From contig AYMW01000003.1 in the NCBI GenBank assembly GCA_000496475.1, positions 438,003 through 502,002 of the forward strand: a stretch of 64,000 nucleotides of DNA. Reading direction: 5' to 3'. The notes under the pieces were generated by a model. The model had not been told where the DNA came from. It saw only the letters and a list, made by a program, of their open reading frames with translations, and searched no databases. Positions 27,904 through 36,896 of this stretch are shown piece by piece; the first letter of the stretch is position 1, and every line of letters begins with the position of its first letter. Position numbers and translations under genes: made by a program. Source of the stretch: Betaproteobacteria bacterium MOLA814 (GTDB lineage Bacteria; Pseudomonadota; Gammaproteobacteria; Burkholderiales; Burkholderiaceae_C).

Positions 27904-29103
27904 TTAAATCAGCTCAAAGGCCATGGCGGTGGCTTCGCCCCCGCCCATACACAAGGACGCCACACCGCGCTTGCCGCCGCTGTGCAACAAAGCGTTTAGC
28001 AAGGTCACGATGATGCGGGCACCGCTGGCACCAATCGGGTGTCCCAATGCACACGCACCGCCGTGCACGTTGACTTTATTGCGCGCAATGTTGAGCTCGA
28101 CCATGGCGGCCATGGGCACCACAGCAAAAGCTTCATTGATTTCAAACAAATCAATGTCTTCAATGCCCCAACCCGTCTTGGTCAGCAGCTTTTGCATAGC
28201 AAACACAGGTGCCGTGGTGAACCAATTGGGCTCTTGTGCGTGCGTGGTGTGACCCATGATCCGAGCCAAGGGCTTGACGCCAAGCTTTAACGCATGACTG
28301 TGGCGCATGAGCATCAAGGCCGCCGCACCATCGTTGATAGACGATGAACTGGCCGCGGTGATGGTGCCGCCGTCTTTTTTAAACACGGTTCGCAAACTGG
28401 GGATGTTGTCTATATCGATACTGCCAGGGCCTTCATCAATGGATACCACGCGCTCGCCCTTGCGGGTTTTAACCGTCACAGGGGCAATCTCGGCAGCAAA
28501 CACGCCGTTGCTGCTGGCAGCTTGGGCGCGCTGTACAGACTCCATTGCGAATGTGTCTTGTGCGTCGCGCGTGAAACTGTATTTGGCGGCGCAGTCTTCA
28601 CCAAACGTGCCCATAGAACGACCTGCCTCATAAGCGTCTTCTAGACCATCTAACATCATGTGGTCATACAACTTATCGTGGCCCATGCGGTAGCCGCCTC
28701 GACCTTTTTGTATCAAGTAAGGCGCATTGGTCATGCTTTCCATGCCGCCGGCCATCATCACATCAGCAGAACCCGCCAACAGCATGTCGTGGGCCAGCAT
28801 GGTGGCCTTCATGCCAGAGCCACACATTTTGGACATGGTGACAGCGCCGGTTGACAAGGGCAAACCGCCTTTGATAGCAGCTTGACGTGCAGGTGCTTGG
28901 CCTTGCCCCGCCATCAAACAATTACCAAACAACAACTCACCGACCAGTGCAGGGTCAATGCCTGCCCGCTTGACGGCCTCAGCAATGACCACACCACCTA
29001 AATCATGTGCGGCCAGTGTAGAGAAGTCGCCTTGGAATGCGCCCATGGGCGTGCGCGCGGCGCTGACTATAACGATGGGATCGGTACTTGTGGTGGTGGA
29101 CAT
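27904..29103 (-). CDS. Acetyl-CoA C-acetyltransferase (thiolase)
   Basis: A 399-residue biosynthetic/degradative thiolase that interconverts two acetyl-CoA with acetoacetyl-CoA. The acyl-enzyme Cys is C94 in VTMSKMCGSGMKATMLA; the catalytic His is in CALGHPIGASGARI; the second Cys is in SLCMGGGEATAMAFE. The DLFEINEAFAVVPM motif is complete. In this context it can finish breakdown of acetoacetyl-CoA from leucine or short-chain acids. It lies 27 bases after aceK on the same strand. Confidence 0.93.
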   Translation of the reverse strand: MSTTTSTDPIVIVSAARTPMGAFQGDFSTLAAHDLGGVVIAEAVKRAGIDPALVGELLFGNCLMAGQGQAPARQAAIKGGLPLSTGAVTMSKMCGSGMKATMLAHDMLLAGSADVMMAGGMESMTNAPYLIQKGRGGYRMGHDKLYDHMMLDGLEDAYEAGRSMGTFGEDCAAKYSFTRDAQDTFAMESVQRAQAASSNGVFAAEIAPVTVKTRKGERVVSIDEGPGSIDIDNIPSLRTVFKKDGGTITAASSSSINDGAAALMLMRHSHALKLGVKPLARIMGHTTHAQEPNWFTTAPVFAMQKLLTKTGWGIEDIDLFEINEAFAVVPMAAMVELNIARNKVNVHGGACALGHPIGASGARIIVTLLNALLHSGGKRGVASLCMGGGEATAMAFELI

Positions 29104-29130
29104 GGGGTATCTCGGGTTGAGCGGTTTAGG

Positions 29131-30999
29131 TTACAAGCGCGACGGGTTGATGCCGTTACCGCGGATGGTGGCGTGGCTGACAGCGCCAAACATATGGCGA
29201 AGTTGGCTGGAGGCTTCATACGGGAACACGTCGTGTACGTGACCATTTTTTATGCGCGTTTGATTGTCTTGCCAAAAGGCGGCGTCTAGCAGGTCAGCAT
29301 GGTGGGCCATGAACACACTGCGAACTTTGGGGTTGCCCAATAAAAACGGGGCGAAGGTCTCTGGGAATACATCTTTAGGGCCCACGTTGTACCAAATCTC
29401 GCCAGACATCTCTTCCTCCTCGTTGCGAGGCGTTGGGACCCGACGAAAATGGCAATCTGTGATGTACTCAATTTCATCGTAGTCATAAAAAACCACCTTG
29501 CCGTGTCGCGTGATGCCGAAGTTTTTCCACAACATGTCACCAGGAAAAATATTAGCTGCCACCAAATCTTTAATGGCGTTGCCGTACTCCACCACCGCTC
29601 TCGTGAGTTGGTCCCACGCGGGCTGGTCTTGGTCGTTGGCTTGCAAGGTGTCGAAAGCCTCTTGTAAATAAATGTTCAGCGGGATCATTCGCCGCTCTAT
29701 GTAAACATGCTTGATCACCACTTCCATATTGCCGTCGTTGTTGGTGTCTGATATGTCCAACTGGCTTGGCGCAAACTTTTTAATTTCTTCAATCAGCTCT
29801 GGCTCAAACCGCGACAGGGGGAACGCCACGTCTGAATACTCCAGCGTATCTGCCATGCGCCCCACTCTGTCGTGCTGTTTGACCAGCAAGTACTTGCCTT
29901 TAATTTGCTCACGCGTGGTGTCTTTGGGTGGTGGGTAGAAGTCTTTAATAACTTTGAACACAAACGGGAAACTAGGCTGGTCGAACACCAACATCACCAT
30001 GCCTTTGATACCGGGTGCAATGCGGAAGCGGTCTGTACTCTGGCGTTGGTGGGCTAAAAAATCGCGGTAAAACAGTGTTTTACCCTGCTTGGCCAGCCCC
30101 AGCGCGTTGTACAACTCAGTGCGTGGTTTGCGTGGCATCATGCTGCGCAAAAACTGTACATAGGCCGACGGTATTTCCATGTCCACCATGAAGTAGGCAC
30201 GCGCAAAACTAAACAGCATAAGCAAGTCGTCTTCGTCAAACAATGCCGCGTCAACATGCAGCTTGCCGTCTGCATTGTGCAAGATAGCCAGTGCAAACGG
30301 CACCTCTTGAAAACCGTTGATGACCTTTCCCACAATGTAAGCGCCCTTGTTTCTAAAAAACAAACTCGACAACACCTGAAACTGGAAGTTGGGTCGCAGC
30401 CTGTGGTGGTCAAAGCGCGCCAAGATGGCGGTTTGCAACCACTCTATATCCCGATCTATATCTTCCCAAGGGCCGTGCAGCAAAAAGTCCGTCACTATGT
30501 GCGCCACATCAACGCGCATACTGAGCTTGGTGGGGTAATACACGCGGTAGGTGGGCTTGGCGGGATTGACGTTGTCTATGTATTCGGTGCTGACCGCTGG
30601 GCGAACAAAAATAAAATCGTTGTTAAAGTATCCCCTGTGCAGGATTTTGGTGGTGACCGAATTGAAAAATGACTCGGCCAATTCTGGTTGGTGGTGGTCT
30701 ATCAGCAAGCCTACAAAGTGCAGTTTTACTTGCTGCCACACCCCATGACTGGTCGCCCCCGCTTTAAACTCGCGCTCTAAGCGGTTCACCGCCTCCAACA
30801 CGCGCATGTCATAGAACTCAATCCGCTCGCGCTGCCCGCGCTGTTGGCCAGCCCAGTCTTGGGTTTCGAAACGGTACTTGGCTCTGGATGATTCCGCTCT
30901 GAATAAGCGGTAGTGACGGTTGAATCCGTCTAGCAATGCACGGGCCATGTCAAAGGCAACGCTGGAATCTAGCTTGTGTGCGGTATTGCTATTGGACAT
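29131..30999 (-). CDS. aceK: Isocitrate dehydrogenase kinase/phosphatase
   Basis: A bifunctional 622-residue enzyme that phosphorylates and inactivates isocitrate dehydrogenase, sending carbon into the glyoxylate bypass during growth on acetate or other C2 sources, and reverses this. AceK features include the long N-terminal regulatory domain, the ATP-binding [57 protein letters not shown] region, and the catalytic [31 protein letters not shown] with DYDE. The ATG at 30999 is chosen; a longer frame would overlap the carbonic anhydrase gene, whose stop is only four bases upstream. Confidence 0.96.
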   Translation of the reverse strand: MSNSNTAHKLDSSVAFDMARALLDGFNRHYRLFRAESSRAKYRFETQDWAGQQRGQRERIEFYDMRVLEAVNRLEREFKAGATSHGVWQQVKLHFVGLLIDHHQPELAESFFNSVTTKILHRGYFNNDFIFVRPAVSTEYIDNVNPAKPTYRVYYPTKLSMRVDVAHIVTDFLLHGPWEDIDRDIEWLQTAILARFDHHRLRPNFQFQVLSSLFFRNKGAYIVGKVINGFQEVPFALAILHNADGKLHVDAALFDEDDLLMLFSFARAYFMVDMEIPSAYVQFLRSMMPRKPRTELYNALGLAKQGKTLFYRDFLAHQRQSTDRFRIAPGIKGMVMLVFDQPSFPFVFKVIKDFYPPPKDTTREQIKGKYLLVKQHDRVGRMADTLEYSDVAFPLSRFEPELIEEIKKFAPSQLDISDTNNDGNMEVVIKHVYIERRMIPLNIYLQEAFDTLQANDQDQPAWDQLTRAVVEYGNAIKDLVAANIFPGDMLWKNFGITRHGKVVFYDYDEIEYITDCHFRRVPTPRNEEEEMSGEIWYNVGPKDVFPETFAPFLLGNPKVRSVFMAHHADLLDAAFWQDNQTRIKNGHVHDVFPYEASSQLRHMFGAVSHATIRGNGINPSRL

Positions 31000-31003
31000 A
31001 GCC

Positions 31004-31663
31004 TTAGCCTCTATGTCTCGCGGCCACATTGAGCACCGCCAGTTTGTACACCGCACTGATAGACGCTGTGTTGTAGACAGTCATGTTCAAATTTTGCAAC
31101 AGTCCGTCATTTAAACCGTAGACCCATCCGTGCACTGTAATGTCTTGGTCGCGCATCCACGCATCTTGCATGACCGTGGTTTGTGCCACGTTGCGCACCT
31201 GCTCAATGACGTTGAGTTCGCACAGCGCATCTAAACGGTGTTCTGTGGCAATACCGTCCAACAGCGTTTCGTGGCGGTCGTGTACATCTTGAATGTGGCG
31301 CAGCCAGTTGTCGGCGAGACCTATTCGCGCACGTTCCAAGGCGGCTTGAACACCAGAGCAGCCGTAGTGACCAACGACTATCACGTGGCGCACCTTCAGC
31401 CTTTCAACTGCGAACTGCACCGTTGACAAGGCGTTAAGGTCAGAGTGCGCCACCACATTACCAACATTGCGATGCACGAAAATTTCACCTGGCTCTAGGC
31501 CAGTAATTTGATTGGCGGGCACACGGCTGTCTGAGCAACCAATCCACATGTACTTGGGATTTTGTTGGTTTTTTAGACGGGTGAAAAAGCCTGGGGACTG
31601 GGCCTGCATATCAGCAGCCCATGTGCGGTTGTGATCAAACAGATCGTTAAGCGATTTAGTCAT
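31004..31663 (-). CDS. can: Beta-class carbonic anhydrase
   Basis: Converts CO2 and water to bicarbonate in the cytoplasm. The 219-residue protein has the zinc ligands and dyad of beta carbonic anhydrases: C43, D45 and R47 in [12 protein letters not shown], and H99 and C102 in [24 protein letters not shown] is also conserved. The length equals E. coli Can. It sits between isovaleryl-CoA dehydrogenase and aceK, four bases from aceK. Bicarbonate is a substrate of methylcrotonyl-CoA carboxylase in the same pathway, so the location may be functional. Confidence 0.96.
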   Translation of the reverse strand: MTKSLNDLFDHNRTWAADMQAQSPGFFTRLKNQQNPKYMWIGCSDSRVPANQITGLEPGEIFVHRNVGNVVAHSDLNALSTVQFAVERLKVRHVIVVGHYGCSGVQAALERARIGLADNWLRHIQDVHDRHETLLDGIATEHRLDALCELNVIEQVRNVAQTTVMQDAWMRDQDITVHGWVYGLNDGLLQNLNMTVYNTASISAVYKLAVLNVAARHRG

Positions 31664-31732
31664 AGGTGTATTGTCGCGCCAATTTTTAACCCGTTACGAG
31701 CGCTTCATTTGCATGCCACACGAGCGCAGGGC

Positions 31733-32914
31733 TCAGCTGGTTTCAGCAAATAGTTCGCGTCCAATCAGCATGCGGCGAATTTCGCTGGTTCCTGCGCCTA
31801 TTTCATACAACTTGGCATCGCGCCATAAACGGCCAACGTCGTAGTCATTGATATAGCCATTGCCACCAAATATTTGTATCCCTTCACCGGCCATCCAGGT
31901 GGCTTTTTCAGCTGTCCACAAAATCACTGAGGCACAGTCTTTACGCACTTGGCGCACGTGCTCAGCGCCCAACGAGTCCAGGTTTTTAGCGACCGTATAA
32001 GCAAACGAGCGCCCTGCTTGTAGCACGGTGTACATGTCTGCAACTTTGCCTTGAATGAGCTGAAACTCACCAATGCTTTGGCCAAATTGCTTGCGGTCGT
32101 GGATATAAGGGATCACGTTGTCCATCACGGCTTGCATGATGCCCAAAGGGCCGCCTGATAGCACAGCGCGTTCGTAATCCAGTCCACTCATCAGTACCTT
32201 GGTGCCGTTGTTTAGGCCGCCCAAAATATTGGCAGCTGGCACCTCCACATTGTTGAAAACCAACTCGCCGGTGTGGCTGCCGCGCATGCCCAGCTTGTTT
32301 AATTTTTGGGCCACTGAGAAGCCCTTCATGTCTTTTTCAATCAAGAAAGCACTGACACCCCGTGCGCCTAACTCAGGCTCTGTTTTGGCGTACACCACCA
32401 AGGTGTCTGCATCTGGCCCGTTGGTGATCCACATTTTTGTGCCGTTGAGCACGTAGTAGCCGCCCTTGTCTTCAGCACGTAATTTCATGCTGATCACGTC
32501 AGAGCCCGCACCGGGCTCGCTCATCGCCAAGGCACCTATGTGCTCGCCACTCATGAGTTTAGGCAGGTACTTTGTTTTCTGCTCAGGCGTACCGTTGCGG
32601 TTAATTTGGTTCACACATAAGTTGCTGTGCGCCCCGTAACTCAGACCCACAGAGGCGCTGGCGCGCGAGATCTCTTCCATGGCCACCATGTGCGCCAAGT
32701 AGCCCATGCCTGTGCCTCCATCGGCCTCGGGAACGGTCATACCCAGCAACCCAAGATCGCCCATCTTGCGCCACGTGTCCATTGGGAATTGATCATCGCG
32801 GTCAATTTGTGCAGCGCGCGGGGCTATTTCGGCTTGCGCAAAATCGTAGACCGCATCACGCAGGGCGTCTATGTCTTCGCCAAGGTAAAAGTTCAAGCCA
32901 GGTAGGGTTCTCAT
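31733..32914 (-). CDS. liuA: Isovaleryl-CoA dehydrogenase
   Basis: Oxidises isovaleryl-CoA to 3-methylcrotonyl-CoA, the first acyl-CoA step of leucine catabolism, passing electrons to ETF. The 393-residue protein begins [23 protein letters not shown] and has [16 protein letters not shown] and [42 protein letters not shown]. Diagnostically, the catalytic Glu lies in the inner helix [19 protein letters not shown] and the usual C-terminal position is Gly/Ala (EIGAGTSE), the arrangement found in isovaleryl-CoA dehydrogenases. It follows the thioesterase gene by 45 bases. Confidence 0.95.
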   Translation of the reverse strand: MRTLPGLNFYLGEDIDALRDAVYDFAQAEIAPRAAQIDRDDQFPMDTWRKMGDLGLLGMTVPEADGGTGMGYLAHMVAMEEISRASASVGLSYGAHSNLCVNQINRNGTPEQKTKYLPKLMSGEHIGALAMSEPGAGSDVISMKLRAEDKGGYYVLNGTKMWITNGPDADTLVVYAKTEPELGARGVSAFLIEKDMKGFSVAQKLNKLGMRGSHTGELVFNNVEVPAANILGGLNNGTKVLMSGLDYERAVLSGGPLGIMQAVMDNVIPYIHDRKQFGQSIGEFQLIQGKVADMYTVLQAGRSFAYTVAKNLDSLGAEHVRQVRKDCASVILWTAEKATWMAGEGIQIFGGNGYINDYDVGRLWRDAKLYEIGAGTSEIRRMLIGRELFAETS

Positions 32915-32959
32915 GGTTGCATCCTCACGTTGTTGTGTTTCAAGGTTGTTGTATGGGCT

Positions 32960-33430
32960 TTAATAGTGCTTTGCCACAGCCACCAAGGTTTGTTGCATGA
33001 GGGCACACACCGTGCGGGTGCCGTCATCCGCCACATGCGTGACCTCGGCCGTAGCAACGATCAAGCGCTTGCCCGCACGCACTACCGTGCCCACCGCACG
33101 CAATTGGCCACCTGATTTGGCCGCCAGGAAATTTATTTTGTACTCGGCTGTCATGACTTCGCAACCGGGCGGGGCCACAGTTAAAGCAGCGTAACCGCCA
33201 GCTATATCGGCCAATGCGCCCATGGCCCCGCCATGAAAAGAGCCTTGTTGCTGACTCACCGCATCAGAAAAAGGCATGTACAGCTCACACATGCCGACGT
33301 CGGCACGCTCTAGGCGAACACCCCAAGCACGCATCATGCCTTGGCGCTCTAAGCTGGTTTGCACCCGCTGAGTTGGGGTTGGTTGCGTTGCTGGCGCGCC
33401 AACTGGAGAGGTGGGGTTCGTAGAAGTCAT
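32960..33430 (-). CDS. PaaI family hotdog thioesterase
   Basis: A 156-residue hotdog-fold protein of the PaaI/YdiI type: QGSFHGGAMGALADIAGGYAALT holds the HGG(A)...D active-site motif, and VMTAEYKINFLAAKSGGQLRAVG the second conserved block. It would hydrolyse an acyl-CoA, perhaps to rescue CoA from dead-end intermediates of the leucine pathway; the substrate is not known. The first 20 residues are Pro/Thr/Gln-rich and may not be translated, as no Shine-Dalgarno sequence precedes the ATG at 33430; the ATG at 33340 is an alternative. A LiuR-like palindrome lies 17 bases upstream. Confidence 0.85.
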   Translation of the reverse strand: MTSTNPTSPVGAPATQPTPTQRVQTSLERQGMMRAWGVRLERADVGMCELYMPFSDAVSQQQGSFHGGAMGALADIAGGYAALTVAPPGCEVMTAEYKINFLAAKSGGQLRAVGTVVRAGKRLIVATAEVTHVADDGTRTVCALMQQTLVAVAKHY

Positions 33431-33446
33431 ATCGACACATATGTTG

Positions 33447-33470
33447 ATTGACGTTTACGTAAACGTCAAT
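33447..33470. promoter_or_regulatory. LiuR-type operator palindrome upstream of the thioesterase-liuA genes
   Basis: A perfect 24-bp palindrome: ATTGACGTTTAC (33447-33458) followed directly by its complement GTAAACGTCAAT (33459-33470). The TTGACGTxxACGTxxACGTCAA core resembles the published LiuR operator of proteobacterial branched-chain catabolic regulons. It lies between liuR and the thioesterase gene, ahead of liuA. Confidence 0.85.
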
Positions 33471-33486
33471 CTTTATTATGCCGAAT

Positions 33487-33888
33487 TTAAACCACGTTAG
33501 GTTTGACTTTGGCCAACAACGCTTTGGCCTCTTTTTCATGCACCTTGATCTCTTCTAAGTTGGCTTGCAAGTCGCTGAGCTGCTCTTGCAGCTGTTCTTT
33601 GTGCTGCGACAGAACCAGTAAGAATTTTTGCAACTGCGGCGCCGTGTCGCGTGGGCTGTCATACGTGTCAATGATGTCCTTGGCGTCAGACAGGCTCAAG
33701 CCCAAACGCTTGGCTCTGAGCGTGAGCTTTAAACGGGTACGGTCTCTTGCGGTGTAGACACGCACCCTTGCCCCCGCCCCGCTGCGCTCGGGTTGCAACA
33801 AGCCCATGTCTTCGTAGAAACGAATGGCACGGGTGGTTAAGTCGAACTCTTTAGCGAGATCACTGATGGTATAGGTGAGCGCTGCCAT
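33487..33888 (-). CDS. liuR: MerR family transcriptional regulator, LiuR type
   Basis: A 133-residue MerR-family regulator. YTISDLAKEFDLTTRAIRFYEDMGLLQPERSGAGARVRVYTARDRTRLKLTLRAKRLG is the winged helix-turn-helix, followed by a long coiled-coil dimerisation helix ending in LLAKVKPNVV. There is no cysteine in the protein, so it is not a metal or redox sensor; this matches LiuR, which senses branched-chain acyl-CoA intermediates and controls the liu genes. Palindromes of the LiuR type flank the gene on both sides (33447 and 33931). Symbol assigned from sequence plus context. Confidence 0.9.
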   Translation of the reverse strand: MAALTYTISDLAKEFDLTTRAIRFYEDMGLLQPERSGAGARVRVYTARDRTRLKLTLRAKRLGLSLSDAKDIIDTYDSPRDTAPQLQKFLLVLSQHKEQLQEQLSDLQANLEEIKVHEKEAKALLAKVKPNVV

Positions 33889-33930
33889 GGCGACATAGGT
33901 CCTGAGGTTGTCTTCTTACAATGCACGTTA

Positions 33931-33956
33931 ACTTGACGTTAACGTAAACGTCAAGT
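33931..33956. promoter_or_regulatory. LiuR-type operator between liuR and the divergent MBL hydrolase gene
   Basis: Arms ACTTGACGTT (33931-33940) and AACGTCAAGT (33947-33956) are exact reverse complements around a 6-base centre AACGTA, giving a 26-bp near-perfect palindrome. It is the same core as the element at 33447. An extra half site (CACGTTAAC) lies at 33924-33932. It is placed to control liuR itself and the hydrolase at 33981. Confidence 0.85.
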
Positions 33957-33980
33957 ACGTCATATTTTAAGGCAAAGCAT

Positions 33981-35060
33981 ATGAACGAAGCTGAAGCGCG
34001 CTTGCTCTACCCAATGGGTGAAACCTTGCCCGACACCACGCAAGCCCTTGAGGTGGCACCTGGCGTCAAGTGGGTGCGCATGGCGCTGCCATTTGCCCTG
34101 AACCACATTAACTTGTGGCTGCTGCGCGATCGCCTAGATGTCAACGGCACCATGACAGATGGCTGGACCATTGTGGACTGTTGCATTGACGCACCAAGTT
34201 CTCGCGAGCAATGGTTGCACTTGTTTGACACCCAATTAGACGGCTTGCCAGTGCTGCGCGTGTTGGTCACGCACATGCACCCAGACCATGTGGGTTTGGC
34301 GCACTGGCTGGTTACCCATTGGTCGACACCTGATTACAGTTGCCCGCTGTGGATGAGCAGCTTGGACTTTTCTACGGCCCATATTGGCAGCGCCGGCGGC
34401 ACAGGCTTTGGTGGCAATGATGCCGCCGAGTTTTTCGCGTCTCACGGCATGAACAAGCCTGACGACCTGGCCAAAGTGCGTGCCCGTCAAAACTACTACG
34501 CCTCCATGGTGCCCGCGGTGCCCAAAGCACACACACGCTTGCTAGACGCCATGGTGGTGCGTATCGGCCAACACGATTGGCGCTGCATGGTGGGCTACGG
34601 ACACGCGCCAGAACACATAGCGTTGTATTGCGAAGACCTAGATGTGCTCATCAGTGGCGACATGGTGCTGCCGCGTATTTCCACCAATATCAGTGTGTAC
34701 GCCAGCGAGCCGCAGTCAAACCCACTTCAGCTGTTTTTAGACTCGCTAGAGCGCATGCGCGCTTTACCAGATACCGTTCTCATATTGCCCTCGCATGGCA
34801 AACCATTTAAAGGTCTGTACGAGCGCATCAACCAGTTAACGCAACACCATGCCGAACGCTTGGCTGAACTGCTGCAAGCCTGTTTAGAACACCCCATGAA
34901 TGCCGCGCAGGCATTGCCCATTTTGTTTAAACGCGAGCTTGACCTGCACCAAACCACATTTGCCATGGGCGAGGCTGTGGCGCATTTGCACACGTTGTGG
35001 TACCAAGGAAAACTGCGCCGCTTCAAGCTTGACGGTGTGTGGATGTGGCAGGCTTTGTAA
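33981..35060 (+). CDS. MBL fold metallo-hydrolase, probable LiuR regulon member
   Basis: A 359-residue metallo-beta-lactamase-fold hydrolase. The metal motif is VTHMHPDHVGLAHWL (HxHxDH), with further ligands likely in MVGYGHAPEHIALYCEDLDVLISGDMVLPRIS and ILPSHGKPF. The N-terminal region (LEVAPGVKWVRMALPFALNHINLWLL) and the helical C-terminal tail are typical of a glyoxalase II-like group common in proteobacteria. The reaction is not known. It is divergent from liuR, starting 24 bases from a LiuR-type palindrome, so it likely acts on a thioester or lactone linked to branched-chain acyl-CoA metabolism; that is inference. Confidence 0.87.
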   Translation: MNEAEARLLYPMGETLPDTTQALEVAPGVKWVRMALPFALNHINLWLLRDRLDVNGTMTDGWTIVDCCIDAPSSREQWLHLFDTQLDGLPVLRVLVTHMHPDHVGLAHWLVTHWSTPDYSCPLWMSSLDFSTAHIGSAGGTGFGGNDAAEFFASHGMNKPDDLAKVRARQNYYASMVPAVPKAHTRLLDAMVVRIGQHDWRCMVGYGHAPEHIALYCEDLDVLISGDMVLPRISTNISVYASEPQSNPLQLFLDSLERMRALPDTVLILPSHGKPFKGLYERINQLTQHHAERLAELLQACLEHPMNAAQALPILFKRELDLHQTTFAMGEAVAHLHTLWYQGKLRRFKLDGVWMWQAL

Positions 35061-35096
35061 GCCAAACGCTGGCATTGCACGAGCTTACAGTGCCGG

Positions 35097-36101
35097 TTAC
35101 CACACAGGCAGTTGCAGGCTTTTTAGGTGGTCACGGTGGTGCTCATATTCAGGCATCACACTCGCCACGGTGCCCCAGAACTGTGGGCCATGGTTCATTT
35201 CGCGCAGGTGTGACAGCTCGTGCACCACCACATAGTCCACCACAGACAATGGGCCGTGAATGAGTCGCCAATTTAAACGTATATGCCCTTGGCTGGTGGC
35301 GCTTCCCCACCGTGTGCTGGCGCTTGATAGCTTGAGCTGCGTGTAGCGCACACCCAAGGTGGCGGCAAAGTGGTCTAGACGTTGGGTGAACACTTGTGTC
35401 GCAAGCCGCATAAGCCAAGCCTGTGTCAGGTCACGGATTTGTTTGGCGGTAGCGCCTTGGGGCAAAGCCACAAAGAGGTCCAATGAGGTCCCAGCTGGTA
35501 AGTCTTGCCCCTGCGATTGCCACGCGTCGGAGGCAACCCACAAGACATCTTGATGGTCTTTGTTTTTGAGCACGTAGCCACTTTTTACGAACTGATAACA
35601 AGGGTCTAGCGAGACCTGAACCTTGCAACCCAACACGGGAAGTTCGACACCGTCGGCCCATGTGATCTGCGCACTGGCCAACTCTTTGCCGCGGGCTTGC
35701 ATCTCTTGTAACTTGGCTATCAACCAGTCGGCTTTGCTCAGCAGCACGGTGTCTACGTCGCTGATGGTGCTCCAGCGCGGCGCATTCACTGTCACCCCCT
35801 CTATACCCACACTCATGCCAACCGTTTTTCGCTTGCCCCGTTTGAGGTGGTAGCCCAACAACGCAGTGGGTAAACGCAACTGGCGGTTGGCCAGTGGGTG
35901 TTGCCAAATGACCAGCCCCACAACTTGATCGAAATTTTCACCTCGAGCAACAGGACCGGCCTTGACCTTGGGCTGCTCTGTTGTTGGGGCAGCTGGCCGT
36001 TTCGACACGCCAGCCTCTGGCGCGAGTGGCTGAGCAGCGTGGGCATCTCCCCAGTCAAAGCCAAGCTGCTCAGACACAGCGCGAACAGCCTTGTGCCACA
36101 T
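35097..36101 (-). CDS. YgjP-like M48 family metallopeptidase domain protein
   Basis: A 334-residue protein of the YgjP/WLM (DUF45) family. The zinc motif is in VDYVVVHELSHLREMNHGPQFWGTVASVMPEY (HExxH plus a later His), and STRWGSATSQGHIRLNWRLIHGPLSVVDY is the typical lead-in. YgjP of E. coli has been reported to act on UTP; whether this one is a peptidase or a pyrophosphatase is open. The first roughly 80 residues are an Ala/Pro-rich extension not found in short YgjPs. The start codon overlaps the plsC stop (TAATG), implying translational coupling. Confidence 0.87.
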   Translation of the reverse strand: MWHKAVRAVSEQLGFDWGDAHAAQPLAPEAGVSKRPAAPTTEQPKVKAGPVARGENFDQVVGLVIWQHPLANRQLRLPTALLGYHLKRGKRKTVGMSVGIEGVTVNAPRWSTISDVDTVLLSKADWLIAKLQEMQARGKELASAQITWADGVELPVLGCKVQVSLDPCYQFVKSGYVLKNKDHQDVLWVASDAWQSQGQDLPAGTSLDLFVALPQGATAKQIRDLTQAWLMRLATQVFTQRLDHFAATLGVRYTQLKLSSASTRWGSATSQGHIRLNWRLIHGPLSVVDYVVVHELSHLREMNHGPQFWGTVASVMPEYEHHRDHLKSLQLPVW

Positions 36102-36886
36102 TAAACAGCGTAAGCTTGTGGGTCTAAGCGGCGCATCTCTGACTCAATCCAAGTTTGCACTTGCTGCATCATTTCATCGGGCGCGCGGCCAGCGCTGGGT
36201 ATGGGTTGTCCAATCACAACATCGACCACACCCGGGTACTTGATAAACGCCTTACGTGGCCAACATTTGGCTGAGGTGACAGCTATTGGGATAACCGGGG
36301 CACCCGTTTCTATTGCCAGCTTGGTGCCGCCTGTTTTGTAAGTCCCCACCTGACCGCGCTCTATACGTGTCCCTTCTGGAAACATGATCACCCAGGTGCC
36401 CTGCGCCAGCAAGCGTTGCCCTTGCTCAACCACCTTGGCGAAGGCTTGAGAACGTTTGCGTCGGTCAATGTGGATCATGTCCATGCGGGCCATGGCCCAA
36501 CCGAAAAACGGAACGTACAAAAGCTCACGTTTGAACACAAAGGCCAAAGGGTGAGGCATGAGTGTGGGCATGGAAAAAGTTTCCCATGTGGACTGGTGCT
36601 TCACCAGCAGAATAGCTTGGCCATTGACCTCGGTTGGAAGGTTTTCGTACCCAGTGACCCGATTTTGAATACCCAAAATAACCGTCCCACCTGTAACGGC
36701 CAAACGCAGCCAACCGGCACACAGCCAGTAAATTTGATTGCTACTTAACAAGGGGGCGGTCATGAGCACTACCAGTGCCCAAGGCACCACAGTAACAACC
36801 ATCCAAAAAGCATGTGCAATGGAGCGCACCAGTGCCACACAAGTGGCTAAGAAAGAGGGTTTTTTCAAACGGGTGGGCATAGACAT
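36101..36886 (-). CDS. plsC: 1-acyl-sn-glycerol-3-phosphate acyltransferase
   Basis: Adds the second acyl chain to lysophosphatidate to give phosphatidate at the inner membrane. The 261-residue protein has an N-terminal membrane anchor (VVTVVPWALVVLMTAPLL) and the acyltransferase blocks VKHQSTWETFSMP and FPEGTRIERGQVGTYKTGGTKLA. Motif I is H-x4-E (HQSTWE) where the textbook form is H-x4-D. It lies ten bases after gmhB and overlaps the ygjP start by one base. Confidence 0.93.
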   Translation of the reverse strand: MSMPTRLKKPSFLATCVALVRSIAHAFWMVVTVVPWALVVLMTAPLLSSNQIYWLCAGWLRLAVTGGTVILGIQNRVTGYENLPTEVNGQAILLVKHQSTWETFSMPTLMPHPLAFVFKRELLYVPFFGWAMARMDMIHIDRRKRSQAFAKVVEQGQRLLAQGTWVIMFPEGTRIERGQVGTYKTGGTKLAIETGAPVIPIAVTSAKCWPRKAFIKYPGVVDVVIGQPIPSAGRAPDEMMQQVQTWIESEMRRLDPQAYAV

Positions 36887-36896
36887 AGAGACAAAT

